The notes below the pieces were generated by a model, which worked only from the letters and a program-made list of their open reading frames with translations, did not search any database and was not told where the DNA came from. From contig NZ_HE978514.1 in assembly GCF_000311725.1 (NCBI RefSeq), positions 428,840 through 488,615 of the forward strand: a stretch of 59,776 nucleotides of DNA, in the 5' to 3' direction. This document shows, one piece after another, positions 1 through 8,557 of this stretch (its first letter is position 1; the number at the start of each line of letters is the position of its first letter). Origin of the DNA: Robertmurraya massiliosenegalensis JC6 (lineage in GTDB: Bacteria; Bacillota; Bacilli; Bacillales; Cytobacillaceae). The position numbers and the translations under genes were made by a program.

Positions 1-118
1 TGGTTTCTTTTATATCCTCTCGATAGGCCTCAGGAAATCTCCTTTCGTTCAATTTCCAAAACCCATCAAAATGGTCTTTTAAAATGTTCTTAATGACTCC
101 GCTTCCTTGTTTACTCAT
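1..118 (-). mobile_element. 5' end of a transposase gene (IS91/zinc-ribbon type), cut by the window edge
   Basis: Thirty-nine codons are visible from an ATG at 118, beginning MSKQGSGVIKNILKDHF and continuing to the window edge. The opening, with a GxxIKNILKDHFDxFW pattern, resembles the N-terminus of IS91-type transposases that carry a zinc-binding domain and a Y2/HUH-like catalytic domain, all of which would lie outside the window. An RBS-like GGAG lies just upstream. Whether the gene is intact cannot be judged. The family call is from memory of the N-terminal pattern only. Confidence 0.5.
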
Positions 119-198
119 ACCGATACTCCTACTGTTTATACGAACATTTTATCGAACACTAATCGACAAGTCGAGGGAATTTATAAATTCCTGACAGC

Positions 199-225
199 AA
201 AAAAGCCTGCATTAAGCAAGCTTTT
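199..225 (-). terminator. Intrinsic terminator of the PepSY/two-component operon
   Basis: On the minus strand AAGCTTGC and GCAGGCTT form a stem around a short loop, followed by a run of T residues, directly downstream of the stop of the PepSY gene at 237. It closes the leftward operon. Confidence 0.75.
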
Positions 226-236
226 CTCATTCTTAA

Positions 237-812
237 TTAGTCATCATAACGGTCGTCATCATCAAGTCTATCTACATCTTTTTCTAGAATCGTTCCTGTT
301 CTAGCGTCAATTTCGAAATCCACATCATGGGTGTCAGTATGAATTTCGATTTCATATTCACCGTCATCATATTCCACTTCGATTACTTTTCCAGGCGTAT
401 CTTTTGTTGCAATTGCAATGGCTTCTTCTTGGGTTATTATCTTACTACTCGCAGTCTTTTGAGTGCCTTGCTCTGATTTTGTCTGCTTCACAGTTCCACT
501 TACATTTTTATCGTCATTCTTCACCTTGACTACCTCACCTGAAACCGCATCTACATACACTTCAATATCATCATCGTCATCACCGTATGGTCCATCAAAA
601 TCCACTTCATAAACCAAACGGCCCTTTTCCTTCTCTAAATTAATACTTTCAACAACACCATCTACTTTTTTAGTCGCAATCTCTGCTGCCTTATCCATTG
701 TAATTAAATCATTGCTTGATGCTACTTTTGGCTCTGAAACAGCACTTACTCCAAGGGCACCTCCTAATAACAATACCCCTACAACACTGCCTACAATTAT
801 TTTCTTCTTCAT
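237..812 (-). CDS. Secreted or membrane-anchored PepSY-domain protein (YkoI-like)
   Basis: A 191-residue protein with an N-terminal hydrophobic segment (about residues 5-25) and two PepSY repeats, roughly 35-95 and 120-180. Each follows the pattern of an EAA/EAIxIAxK helix, an acidic beta region and a V(D/E)AxxGxV(V/L) ending. The C-terminus is very acidic. PepSY domains are thought to inhibit or scaffold extracytoplasmic partners. The start is fixed by AAGGAGG upstream of the ATG. It is the last gene of the regulator-kinase-PepSY-PepSY operon, an arrangement like ykoG-ykoH-ykoI of B. subtilis. The specific function is unknown; the domain call is firm. Confidence 0.85.
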   Translation of the reverse strand: MKKKIIVGSVVGVLLLGGALGVSAVSEPKVASSNDLITMDKAAEIATKKVDGVVESINLEKEKGRLVYEVDFDGPYGDDDDDIEVYVDAVSGEVVKVKNDDKNVSGTVKQTKSEQGTQKTASSKIITQEEAIAIATKDTPGKVIEVEYDDGEYEIEIHTDTHDVDFEIDARTGTILEKDVDRLDDDDRYDD

Positions 813-921
813 TATTGATTGCCTCCTTAATTGGTATATCTACACTATAGACAATCAAAATGAGAGAACATGAATAGGAGAATGAGAAATTGATGAGAAA
901 AAAACGGATGACTCCCCCACT

Positions 922-1479
922 CTAGTCATCCCACGTAATCGACATTACTTCACCTGATATCGCATTAATTTGCACTGTAGCTTCCTTATCATCATTGACT
1001 TCTACCTCGACGAGATAATAGATCAGACCGTTTGATTGTTCCAAATCGATATCATCTACTTCACCAGTTACACTCTGAAGGGCAATCGAAATCGCCTCTT
1101 GTTCACTCAAATGCTTCGGTGGTTGTTCCGTAACAGAATCAGCTGGATCCGCTTCCTTGTCTTCAGACTCTCCGTCTTGTTTTGGCGCACTATCAACTGT
1201 ATTTGTTATTCTGTTCAGCTTGCCAATATCACCAGTCGCTCGATCAATCTCTACCTCATACTCACCTGTATCGAGCTTAATTGTAATATGATAGAATCCT
1301 TCGTTTTCCTCGATGCTGACAATTTTACCTTTATACAATTCCTGAACCTTTGTTGTCGCTTCCTCAGCGGAAACCGTTTTTTCCGTTGTCATCGACTGCA
1401 TCAACCACCACACGGCAACTAATACAAGAAGGAGGACAGCTACGCTAATACTGATTTTCTTCCAACTAAAAATTCTCAA
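922..1479 (-). CDS. Membrane-anchored PepSY-domain protein
   Basis: A 185-residue protein with one N-terminal membrane segment (about residues 9-27) and two PepSY domains separated by an acidic, Pro/Glu-rich linker (about 95-120). The second domain starts at LSEQEAISIALQ and ends in the typical ISGEVMSI strand. Translation probably starts at TTG (1479), because GAGGTGAGG sits just upstream and no ATG is well placed. It lies about 110 bp upstream of a second PepSY gene and just downstream of the histidine kinase, so all four are likely one transcript. Two paralogues in one operon suggest an extracytoplasmic sensor or modulator for the kinase; that role is inference. Confidence 0.85.
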   Translation of the reverse strand: MRIFSWKKISISVAVLLLVLVAVWWLMQSMTTEKTVSAEEATTKVQELYKGKIVSIEENEGFYHITIKLDTGEYEVEIDRATGDIGKLNRITNTVDSAPKQDGESEDKEADPADSVTEQPPKHLSEQEAISIALQSVTGEVDDIDLEQSNGLIYYLVEVEVNDDKEATVQINAISGEVMSITWDD

Positions 1480-1533
1480 CTACCTCACCTCATTTTTTTC
1501 TGTATAAAAATATTACCCTATAAAAATGAGAAT

Positions 1534-2892
1534 TTAATGAGAAGGAGACAGTGGAAGAATAATTTTGGCCGTTGTCCCTAACCCTTCTACACTTTCCAGG
1601 TGTATATCTGCTTTCATTGCGTCCGCAATATCTTTTGCTAAAGACAACCCTAGCCCAAATCCACCTGTCTTTCGTGTCCTTGCTTTATCGACTCGAAAAA
1701 AACGATCAAATACTTTTTCTAAATCTTCTTTTGGGATGCCAATACCGTAATCGATAATTTCCACGATAGCCTGCTGTTCCGTATTCTCAATCCGAACTTT
1801 AATTGTATCCTCACTATACTTTCTCGCATTATCGAGGAAAATATAAAATAATTGTTTAAACTTTTGTAAATCCGTATGCACCTTCACTTCGTTCTGTACT
1901 TCTAATTCGATTTTACGATGATACGATTGTTCTATCGTACGGACCATCTCTGCTACAACATGTTTTAAATCCACTTCCTTTCGTTCGACCTTCAATGTTT
2001 CATCGTTTCTTGCTAGCTTTAGCAATTGTTCCGTTAGAGCCTTCATGCGAATGGCCTCAGAATGGATCGCTTGTACAGATTCATCAAATACTTCAGGCTG
2101 CTCCCTTCCTCTTCTTTTTAACAAGGAAGCATACGATTCAATTACGGTCAAAGGCGTATTTAATTCATGAGAGGCATTGGAAACAAATTGTCCTTGTTTC
2201 TCATAATTGACCTCTAATAACTCAATCATTTCATTAAACGTCTCAGCCATTAGATGAAGTTCGTCCTTTGAATCTTTTGGCTCCGGAATCCGTCTAAATT
2301 GCCCACTTTCACGTATTTCTCTCATTGTTTTAATCATGGATGAAATCGGGTGGGTAATAAGATTACCTAGAAACCTTGAAGAAAGCACTACCGGAATAAT
2401 CGCTAAAAGGGTGACAATAATTTGGATGATACGAAGTGTTGAAAGAATCTCATCTGTTTGTTGTAAACTGACCGATACTTGGAGAGCAGCAACCTCTCCA
2501 TTTTGCCAAATAATCGGCATGGAAACGAAGGTATGTTTCACACCGTTATCACGATTGATTTGTTGCATTTGATTGTCATAATACTGCACTTGAAGATCAT
2601 GCAAATATTGCTGATTCGGATCGACCACCGCTCCCCCTCGAGTTCCATCTTCATTGACAATTTGTAGCATTCCATCGATTGGCATGTATGCCCTTAATAC
2701 TTCTTGAGGAGTAGTCTCACCTTCCATCATCCCTATCCCATCCACTGCACGCAGGCCCTGAGCTAAAGTCCGCTCCAGCTCATTCTCATACATCATTTTG
2801 CTAAAAGAAAAATAAATAACACCATTCACTACTACCAATAGAAAAATAAATAATACGGTTGTATAAAGATTGATCTTATTCCTAAGCTTCAT
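1534..2892 (-). CDS. Two-component sensor histidine kinase (YkoH/ArlS-like)
   Basis: The 452-residue protein has two membrane helices (about 9-29 and 152-172) bracketing a 120-residue extracytoplasmic domain, then a HAMP linker, a dimerisation domain with the phospho-acceptor His242 in SHELNTPL, and an ATPase domain with N-box (LDNARKYS), G1 (DYGIGIP) and G2 (GFGLGLSLA). All catalytic motifs are present. Its ATG overlaps the stop codon of the response regulator gene (ATGA), indicating translational coupling. The two PepSY proteins downstream are likely accessory sensors. The signal is unknown. Confidence 0.93.
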   Translation of the reverse strand: MKLRNKINLYTTVLFIFLLVVVNGVIYFSFSKMMYENELERTLAQGLRAVDGIGMMEGETTPQEVLRAYMPIDGMLQIVNEDGTRGGAVVDPNQQYLHDLQVQYYDNQMQQINRDNGVKHTFVSMPIIWQNGEVAALQVSVSLQQTDEILSTLRIIQIIVTLLAIIPVVLSSRFLGNLITHPISSMIKTMREIRESGQFRRIPEPKDSKDELHLMAETFNEMIELLEVNYEKQGQFVSNASHELNTPLTVIESYASLLKRRGREQPEVFDESVQAIHSEAIRMKALTEQLLKLARNDETLKVERKEVDLKHVVAEMVRTIEQSYHRKIELEVQNEVKVHTDLQKFKQLFYIFLDNARKYSEDTIKVRIENTEQQAIVEIIDYGIGIPKEDLEKVFDRFFRVDKARTRKTGGFGLGLSLAKDIADAMKADIHLESVEGLGTTAKIILPLSPSH

Positions 2893-3587
2893 TTTGAATC
2901 CTTCACTACATAGCCGACTCCACGCACCGTATGGATGAGTGCTCTTCCAAAGGGCTTATCAATTTTATTACGTAAATAACGGATATAAACATCAACGACA
3001 TTGGTGTCTCCGTAGTAATCATATCCCCAAACGGCATTCAATATTTGTTCCCTATTCAAAACCTGTCGCTCATGCTTCATTAAATATGCCAATAAATCAA
3101 ACTCTCTCGGTGTTAATTCGATTGCGTGATCTCTTCTTACAATTTCACGGGTCACTTCATTTAACTGCAAATCGCCTACTGTCATCCATTCATCATGTTT
3201 TTCAACAACCTGTACTGGAGTTTGAGTTCTTAAATTTGCTCGAATGCGTGCAAGCAATTCTTCGATCTCAAACGGCTTTATCATATAATCATTGGCACCA
3301 AGGTCAAGTCCTGACACTTTATCTTCAATCGAATTTTTAGCCGTTAGCATGATAATAGCCGTATGCTTGTCTACAGAACGAATTCGGCGTAACAACTCAA
3401 TCCCACTGATCCCCGGAAGCATGACGTCCAATATGATGAGATCCCAGTCTTGCTCTTGGAAGAGCTGAAATCCAGACAAACCATCTAACGCTTTTCCCAC
3501 TTCGTACCCCTCAAACGAAAGCTCTAATTCTAGAACTCGAGCAATCTTTTCCTCATCCTCGACGATTAAGATTTTTTGTTTAGTCAT
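2889..3587 (-). CDS. OmpR/PhoB-family response regulator (YkoG/ArlR-like)
   Basis: A 232-residue regulator with a receiver domain at 1-120 and a winged-helix DNA-binding domain at about 130-230. The acidic pocket is visible as ED(10-11)E, the phosphorylated Asp is D54 in LILDVMLPG, and the switch residues are T82 and K104. The C-terminal domain has LTPREFDLLAYL and the RYLRNKID recognition region ending in HTVRGVGYV. It heads the leftward operon with the kinase and two PepSY genes, with a GGGGAGG ribosome site. The TTCCGGAA array upstream (3691-3801) could be relevant to its promoter, but that is untested. Confidence 0.93.
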   Translation of the reverse strand: MTKQKILIVEDEEKIARVLELELSFEGYEVGKALDGLSGFQLFQEQDWDLIILDVMLPGISGIELLRRIRSVDKHTAIIMLTAKNSIEDKVSGLDLGANDYMIKPFEIEELLARIRANLRTQTPVQVVEKHDEWMTVGDLQLNEVTREIVRRDHAIELTPREFDLLAYLMKHERQVLNREQILNAVWGYDYYGDTNVVDVYIRYLRNKIDKPFGRALIHTVRGVGYVVKDSK

Positions 3588-3690
3588 TTTTCCTCCCCAT
3601 CCGTTCTGATTTTTATCGTCATTTTAACATGAATACAAACTTAGATCATTCTATCCAGATATTTTTCAGGTAGTCAAAAAAAAGCATTAA

Positions 3691-3801
3691 TTCCGGAACT
3701 TTTGCCCATAATTCCGGAAAAAACAACTTAATTCCGGAACTTTCACCCATAATTCCGGAAAAATTAAATTAATTCCGGAAAATCGACCAATAATTCCGGA
3801 A
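3691..3801. repeat. Six TTCCGGAA palindromes at 20-21 bp spacing (three 41-bp units)
   Basis: The 8-bp palindrome TTCCGGAA starts at 3691, 3712, 3732, 3753, 3773 and 3794, so spacing alternates 21, 20, 21, 20, 21 bp. Alternate copies share flanks: TTAATTCCGGAA, then a CCCATAATTCCGGAA-type copy. This makes a roughly 41-bp unit repeated three times, with the third more diverged. The array lies about 100 bp upstream of the response regulator start and beside the terminator of the gene at 3914. It may be a tandem minisatellite or a clustered protein-binding site on one helix face. Confidence 0.85.
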
Positions 3802-3845
3802 ATCGCAAAAATCGCAATCGCTCTGGTCCACTCGTTTAAAAATAT

Positions 3846-3881
3846 AAAAAGGCAGCCTTCTCATTAAATTAGGCTACCTTG
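3846..3881 (-). terminator. Intrinsic terminator of the gene at 3914
   Basis: On the minus strand AAGGTAGCC and GGCTGCCTT form a stem with a 14-nt loop, followed by TTTTAT. It lies about 35 bp downstream of the stop codon of the repeat protein. Confidence 0.7.
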
Positions 3882-3913
3882 ATTCATATTAACTCTTGAT
3901 TTTTTCATTCTAA

Positions 3914-4597
3914 TTAGCTAATATTCGCGGTCCAGTTTCCTCCACCTTGGTTGCAGGTGAATGTACCGCTCGCCGTTCTCCCATCCATTTGACCATTGTA
4001 CTCACAGTTATTGCCGTCACTGCTGTTTCTTCTTAAGATGCGAACATTATTACCGTCCTGAGACATTGTTAAAACCGCAGTAATTGGCGTCGCCCCTTGT
4101 CTGGTCCATCTTGCATCAAAGGTGTTGCTGTTTCCTCGACGCGTCCAGACACCACGCCAACCACCTTCTTGCACTTCCCATCTTCTGCCCAGGCTTGGTG
4201 TTACTGGTCTTCTTTGAATTGTTGCACTCCAAGAGCCGCCACCACGATTACACACACTCGTTCCTCTAACTCTGTCACCTTCAATGATTCCAACGTATTG
4301 ACAGTTGTTACCGTCACTACTATTTCGACGAGAAATGCTTACAAATCGATCAAACACATTCATCGTCATCACAGCTGTGATCGGTGTTGCTCCTTGCCTC
4401 GTCCATCTGGCATCAAAGACATTGCTATTCCCTCTACGTGTCCAGACGCCACTCCAAGAACCTTCTTCCACCTGCCACCATCTCCCTAAATCTACAGGTT
4501 GACGGTACATATCTTCATGTTGATACGCATATGTTTGGTGCACCATCGGATATCCATATGAATACGGGTTTACATAAGGGTGGGCATAATAATACAT
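3914..4597 (-). CDS. Unrecognised protein with two copies of a Cys-containing ~90-residue repeat
   Basis: The 227-residue protein opens with a Tyr/His/Pro-rich segment of about 37 residues. It then carries two near-identical units, about 38-130 and 137-227. Each has W-x-V-x-EG-x-W-x-GVWTRRGNSN, FDARWTRQGATPITAV, RRNSSDGNNC and a final CN-x-GGG-x-W-(S/T)A motif, giving two cysteines per unit. There is no signal peptide or membrane segment. The ribosome site AGGAGG fixes the start. The repeat looks like a small beta-rich binding domain, and the Tyr-rich N-terminus recalls spore coat or surface proteins, but this is only inference. The two copies suggest recent internal duplication. Confidence 0.75.
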   Translation of the reverse strand: MYYYAHPYVNPYSYGYPMVHQTYAYQHEDMYRQPVDLGRWWQVEEGSWSGVWTRRGNSNVFDARWTRQGATPITAVMTMNVFDRFVSISRRNSSDGNNCQYVGIIEGDRVRGTSVCNRGGGSWSATIQRRPVTPSLGRRWEVQEGGWRGVWTRRGNSNTFDARWTRQGATPITAVLTMSQDGNNVRILRRNSSDGNNCEYNGQMDGRTASGTFTCNQGGGNWTANIS

Positions 4598-4813
4598 ACA
4601 GAAACCTCCTCATTTATATTGTTTCTTGAGCATTATATGTAAAATTGAGGAAGGTGTACTGTATCAGATGGCAATTTATTAGGTATCTGAGTCGATTTCA
4701 CAATGTTCGAAGTGAAAAAATGAACATTTCTAGTCCAAAAATTTTCGTTCGTTTTTTAACTTGTGAAGTACCTTTATGAAATTGATTCATCTAACCTATT
4801 ATAAAAATTAAAT

Positions 4814-4856
4814 AGGTCCAAATTCGAAAAAATATTTTTTCTCGAAATCTGGACCT
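4814..4856 (-). terminator. Hairpin terminator downstream of sdaAA
   Basis: AGGTCCAAATTCGA and its near complement TCGAAATCTGGACCT form a long stem around an A/T-rich loop, immediately after the sdaAA stop. The trailing U run is weak, so it may act mainly as a transcript-end hairpin. Confidence 0.55.
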
Positions 4857-4864
4857 GAATATCA

Positions 4865-5773
4865 TTAAATTGCTCCGACTAAATAATCTTTCAACTTCTC
4901 CTTCGGCTGTCCAAAAATCTCTGCCTCTAATCTTCGGCCAGTTGGTGTTGCTGCTAATCCACCTTGTGCCGTTTCTCTTAAAGCAGATGGCATTGATTTC
5001 CCAATTTCATACATCGCACTGATTACTTCATCACATGGAATTCTACTTGTAATTCCTGCTAACGCCATATCTGCCGCCGTTAACGCATTCGATGCCCCCA
5101 TAGCATTCCGCTTCACACAAGGTACCTCAACAAGTCCTGCAACCGGATCACATACAAGCCCAAGCATATTTTTCAATGTAATGGCCATTGCTTCAGCTGC
5201 TTGCTGCGGGGTACCTCCGGCCATCTCGACAATCGAAGCTGCCGCCATCCCAGCAGCAGAACCTACCTCTGCTTGACATCCTCCAGCAGCTCCTGAAACA
5301 GTAGCATTATTTGCGACAACAAAGCCGAAGGCCGCTGCCGTAAATAAAAATTCGATCATTTCCATACGAGTTGGATTCAATTGTTCTTTTACCGCAAATA
5401 AGGTTCCTGGTACTACTCCAGCTGATCCTGCTGTTGGTGTTGCACAAATAACCCCCATTGCCGCATTAACTTCATTTGTCGCTACTGCCTTACTGACAGC
5501 ATCCAATAGAAGATTCCCTGACAATCCTCTGCCACTTTTAATATAATTTTGGAGTAAAACAGCGTCACCACCTGTTAATCCAGTTTGTGATTTCACACCG
5601 TTTAACCCTCTTTCCACGGCTTGTTCCATAACTTCTAAATTTTGATCCATTTTGGCAATGATTTCATCTCTGGTTAACCCGGATACTTCCATTTCTTGAC
5701 GAATCATAATTTCTGCAATTTTCACTTGCTGTTGTTCTGCCAACGAAACAAGTTCAGCTACACTTCGAAACAT
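4865..5773 (-). CDS. sdaAA: L-serine dehydratase, iron-sulfur-dependent, alpha subunit
   Basis: A 302-residue protein matching the usual SdaAA length of about 300. It deaminates L-serine to pyruvate and ammonia with the beta subunit, using an oxygen-sensitive [4Fe-4S] cluster. Cysteines typical of the family are seen in GVICATPTAGSAG, GGCQAEVGSAAGMAA, LVCDPVAGLVEVPCVKRNAMG. The ribosome site is GTAGGAGG before the ATG. It is the last gene of a leftward cluster with sdaAB, a PTS_IIC-like membrane protein and a YheO-like regulator. The split alpha/beta form is the Firmicute type. Confidence 0.95.
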   Translation of the reverse strand: MFRSVAELVSLAEQQQVKIAEIMIRQEMEVSGLTRDEIIAKMDQNLEVMEQAVERGLNGVKSQTGLTGGDAVLLQNYIKSGRGLSGNLLLDAVSKAVATNEVNAAMGVICATPTAGSAGVVPGTLFAVKEQLNPTRMEMIEFLFTAAAFGFVVANNATVSGAAGGCQAEVGSAAGMAAASIVEMAGGTPQQAAEAMAITLKNMLGLVCDPVAGLVEVPCVKRNAMGASNALTAADMALAGITSRIPCDEVISAMYEIGKSMPSALRETAQGGLAATPTGRRLEAEIFGQPKEKLKDYLVGAI

Positions 5774-5878
5774 ATATTGTCCTCCTACTCTTTACCATTA
5801 ATCCCGTTGTGAGTTAAATTGATTTCATAATGTCTAGATGATTTTCCACTTGATGTTCTCCATGATGAAATCGATGGA

Positions 5879-6538
5879 TTAAGCAACCATTCGGATGACT
5901 CCTTTTACATTAGAAAGCTCTTTAATTTCATTTAATACGGTTTCCTCTATTTTTTGATCGACCTCTATCACCATAATCGCCATGTCCCCTTTTTCTTTAC
6001 GAGAGACCTCCATATGGCCAATGTTTATTTTATACTTTGATAAAATGGATGTCACACAAGAAACGACCCCAAACTGATCTTGATGCATAACGAGAAATGC
6101 TGGGTCTCCAGATAGTTTTAGCTTAAACGAATTGATCTCTATAATTTCAATCGTCCCACCGCCTATGGATATCCCAATAATTTCTAACGTTTGATCTCCA
6201 TCTTCTAATTTTAATTTAACGGTATTCGGGTGATCCGGTATCGCTTTCTCTGTATGAAAAAATACTTCCATTCCAGATTCATCGGCCATTTTCAACGAAT
6301 GAGGAATTCTTTCATCAAAAGTATCAAAATCTAAAAGCCCGGCTACTAATGCTAAATCCGTCCCATGGCCTTTGTACGTCGTTGCAAATGAACCATATAA
6401 ATAGATATCTACTTTTTTCGGCTGTTTTTCGAATAAACTTCGAGCCACTCTTCCTATTCGAACCGCTCCAGCCGTATGGGAACTAGACGGTCCCACCATC
6501 ACTGGACCGATAATATCAAACGCTGATCGATATTTCAT
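5879..6538 (-). CDS. sdaAB: L-serine dehydratase, iron-sulfur-dependent, beta subunit
   Basis: The protein has an N-terminal serine dehydratase beta domain with the hallmark DIIGPVMVGPSSSHTAGAVRIG, and a C-terminal ACT domain (about 145-219) that commonly binds the amino acid ligand. I chose the ATG at 6538, giving 219 residues, because AAAGGGGAAAT lies in front of it; an upstream start at 6568 would add ten residues without an equally good site. It is about 105 bp upstream of sdaAA and 60 bp downstream of the membrane protein gene, so co-transcription is likely. Confidence 0.95.
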   Translation of the reverse strand: MKYRSAFDIIGPVMVGPSSSHTAGAVRIGRVARSLFEKQPKKVDIYLYGSFATTYKGHGTDLALVAGLLDFDTFDERIPHSLKMADESGMEVFFHTEKAIPDHPNTVKLKLEDGDQTLEIIGISIGGGTIEIIEINSFKLKLSGDPAFLVMHQDQFGVVSCVTSILSKYKINIGHMEVSRKEKGDMAIMVIEVDQKIEETVLNEIKELSNVKGVIRMVA

Positions 6539-6599
6539 CGTACATTTCCCCTTTATCATTAAGGGCACCTACAATAGTGCCCACTTTTTTCTACTTGTT

Positions 6600-7640
6600 T
6601 TAAGCCGCAGATTCTTTCTCCGTCTCAATCGATTGTAATTGGTCGACTGTTTTAATTTTGTAATTTTTAAAGACGATGGAACCGAGGAATCCACATAATA
6701 GGCCAACTGCTGCACATGATAAGGCTACAAGTGTCACTTTTACTGGGTCATTGAAACCGTACATAACAGCTAATCCTGCTATTGGAGTCGCCGTTCCTGT
6801 TGCATTATTAATTAAACCTGACAAGGCGATAATGACACCTGCACTAGCACCACCAACAAAGTTTGTTACGTACACTGGAATTGGGTTTGCAGAAATGATA
6901 TGTGCCTGTGTTAGCGGTTCAATAGCAACAGAAATTGTCGTTTTACGATCCCCGAACTTCATTCGGTCAAATAGAATATAGTTCATAAATGAAGACCCAA
7001 ACACTGCTAATGCACCAATTGCCATTGGAACACCTGTTAATCCAAGCATAGCGGTTAAAGCCATTGAACTTAGTGGTGCAGTCGCTACTACTGTGATAAC
7101 CCCACCTAAAATAATTCCCATTAAAATTGGGTTGCTGTTTGCTGTTTCCGTAATAATTCCGCCGATATTCAAAAGCGTTGCATTTACGACAGGAGACATT
7201 AATTCGCCAACTAAACGAACAAGCGGAGCACAGAATAAAATAATAACAATTAAGTCTAGGCCACCAGGTACTTTTTTCTCAATCAACTTTACAAGAAAAG
7301 CAACTAAATAGCCTGCGATAAATCCTGGCAATAATCCAAGTCCTGCACAGCTAACACCTAGTAATAGAGCATATACAGGAGAAACCCCAACTGCAATGGC
7401 TACTAAAGCCGCAGCAGCAACTCCACCCATACTTCCTGCTGCAGTTCCGACTTCACCTAAAAATTTAATGCCTAGTAAATCGCCTCCGACATACAATTGA
7501 AATGCTTCAACTAGAAATGCTGCACACGCTGCACCAGCGAGGGCAGCCATCGCCTTCATCCCCTTTGGTGCTTTATAACTAAATAGAGAAAAACCTGCTA
7601 ATACTAATAATAAAAGTGCTGTACCTTTAATAATATCCAT
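6600..7640 (-). CDS. PTS_IIC-type (PfoR-like) membrane protein, probable transporter
   Basis: A 346-residue, highly hydrophobic protein with about ten membrane segments and Gly/Ala-rich helices. The sequence resembles the PTS EIIC type 2 / PfoR family, which includes clostridial regulatory-protein PfoR and relatives annotated as sugar IIC components. No EIIA or EIIB domain is present in this protein or nearby, so phosphorylation-coupled sugar transport is doubtful. Because it lies directly upstream of sdaAB-sdaAA and behind a YheO-like regulator, uptake of serine or a related compound is plausible inference. A GGGGG-rich ribosome site precedes the ATG. Confidence 0.8.
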   Translation of the reverse strand: MDIIKGTALLLLVLAGFSLFSYKAPKGMKAMAALAGAACAAFLVEAFQLYVGGDLLGIKFLGEVGTAAGSMGGVAAAALVAIAVGVSPVYALLLGVSCAGLGLLPGFIAGYLVAFLVKLIEKKVPGGLDLIVIILFCAPLVRLVGELMSPVVNATLLNIGGIITETANSNPILMGIILGGVITVVATAPLSSMALTAMLGLTGVPMAIGALAVFGSSFMNYILFDRMKFGDRKTTISVAIEPLTQAHIISANPIPVYVTNFVGGASAGVIIALSGLINNATGTATPIAGLAVMYGFNDPVKVTLVALSCAAVGLLCGFLGSIVFKNYKIKTVDQLQSIETEKESAA

Positions 7641-7658
7641 CTAATAAACCCCCTATAT

Positions 7659-8330
7659 TTATTTAATGTCTTCCTCAAACTGGTACTCATTTTGTGTTCT
7701 TATTTTGTTAAGATAGTTATAAATCGTAAATTTTGAAACTCCCAGTACGCTCGCTAAATATTCAGTTGATCCTTTAATTAGAAAAGCACCTTTTTCCTCT
7801 AGTAAGCGAACGCATTCCACTTTCTCCTCAAGACTCAATTGTGTATGCGCTTTCTTGAAGTTTGCTAAAACTTGATGAACCATGTCATGGATGACATCTT
7901 GCACAGTTGTATGGAAATTCTCTGATTTATCTTCATGGACATTAAAAGAAAGGAAATCTTCCAACTCTCTTACATTCAACTCCATTTGAGAAATATCATA
8001 GTTGATACATAAAGCACCAATTACCTTTTCATTCGTATCCCTTAAAAACACCGTTGCAGATTTCAATAACGTCCCATTACGTGCTTGTGTTTTGTAATTT
8101 GGAATATCTTCAATTTCGGACGGGTCTTTTCTTAGTTCAGTTAGAACAAGGTCCGTTATGGGTGAACCAATCGTTCTATTTGTGACATTACCAGCAATGT
8201 ATATTAAAGATTTTTTCAAGTCTTGAAAATCATGGACCACAACCTCACAGCGTCGTCCAAACATTTTTACGAGCATATCTGCTGTACGTTTAGCTAAATC
8301 AAATACTTGAGTATTGTCATCATTCCTCAT
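7659..8330 (-). CDS. YheO-like PAS/HTH transcriptional regulator
   Basis: A protein of about 223 residues with an N-terminal YheO-type PAS domain (roughly 15-120; VVHDFQDLKKSLIYIAGN and GALCINYDIS are visible) and a C-terminal helix-turn-helix with TEYLASVLGVSKFTIYNYLNKI. This family often sits beside amino acid catabolism genes. Start ATG at 8330 was preferred because AAGGGCGTGAT precedes it; a GTG at 8339 is possible. It is 19 bp upstream of the PfoR-like gene, so it probably autoregulates the serine operon. Confidence 0.88.
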   Translation of the reverse strand: MRNDDNTQVFDLAKRTADMLVKMFGRRCEVVVHDFQDLKKSLIYIAGNVTNRTIGSPITDLVLTELRKDPSEIEDIPNYKTQARNGTLLKSATVFLRDTNEKVIGALCINYDISQMELNVRELEDFLSFNVHEDKSENFHTTVQDVIHDMVHQVLANFKKAHTQLSLEEKVECVRLLEEKGAFLIKGSTEYLASVLGVSKFTIYNYLNKIRTQNEYQFEEDIK

Positions 8331-8510
8331 TACTATCACGCCCTTATTGGAATCGTTTTCATTTGCGTTAAAAAATATATTTCTAGAATACTATCTTGCT
8401 ATAGAAATCATAACATGGATGTCCTAGAATTCAAATAAAATTTTAACGCTTACAAAAAAATTTTAATAAAATGCTCGAAAAGGCTACAAATAACGGTCAC
8501 ATTTACATGC

Positions 8511-8545
8511 AAAAAAGGCCATATTCATTTTTTGAATATGACCTT
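8511..8545 (-). terminator. Intrinsic terminator of the hexuloisomerase gene
   Basis: On the minus strand AAGGTCATATTC pairs with GAATATGGCCTT (one wobble/mismatch) and is followed by TTTTTT. It lies just after the stop codon at 8558. Confidence 0.85.
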
Positions 8546-8557
8546 ACTCTACTTCCT

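Noticed and set aside
3691-3801. CRISPR array
   Set aside because: The repeats are only 8-12 bp with 20-21 bp spacing, flanks between copies are themselves repeated, and no cas gene is in the window.
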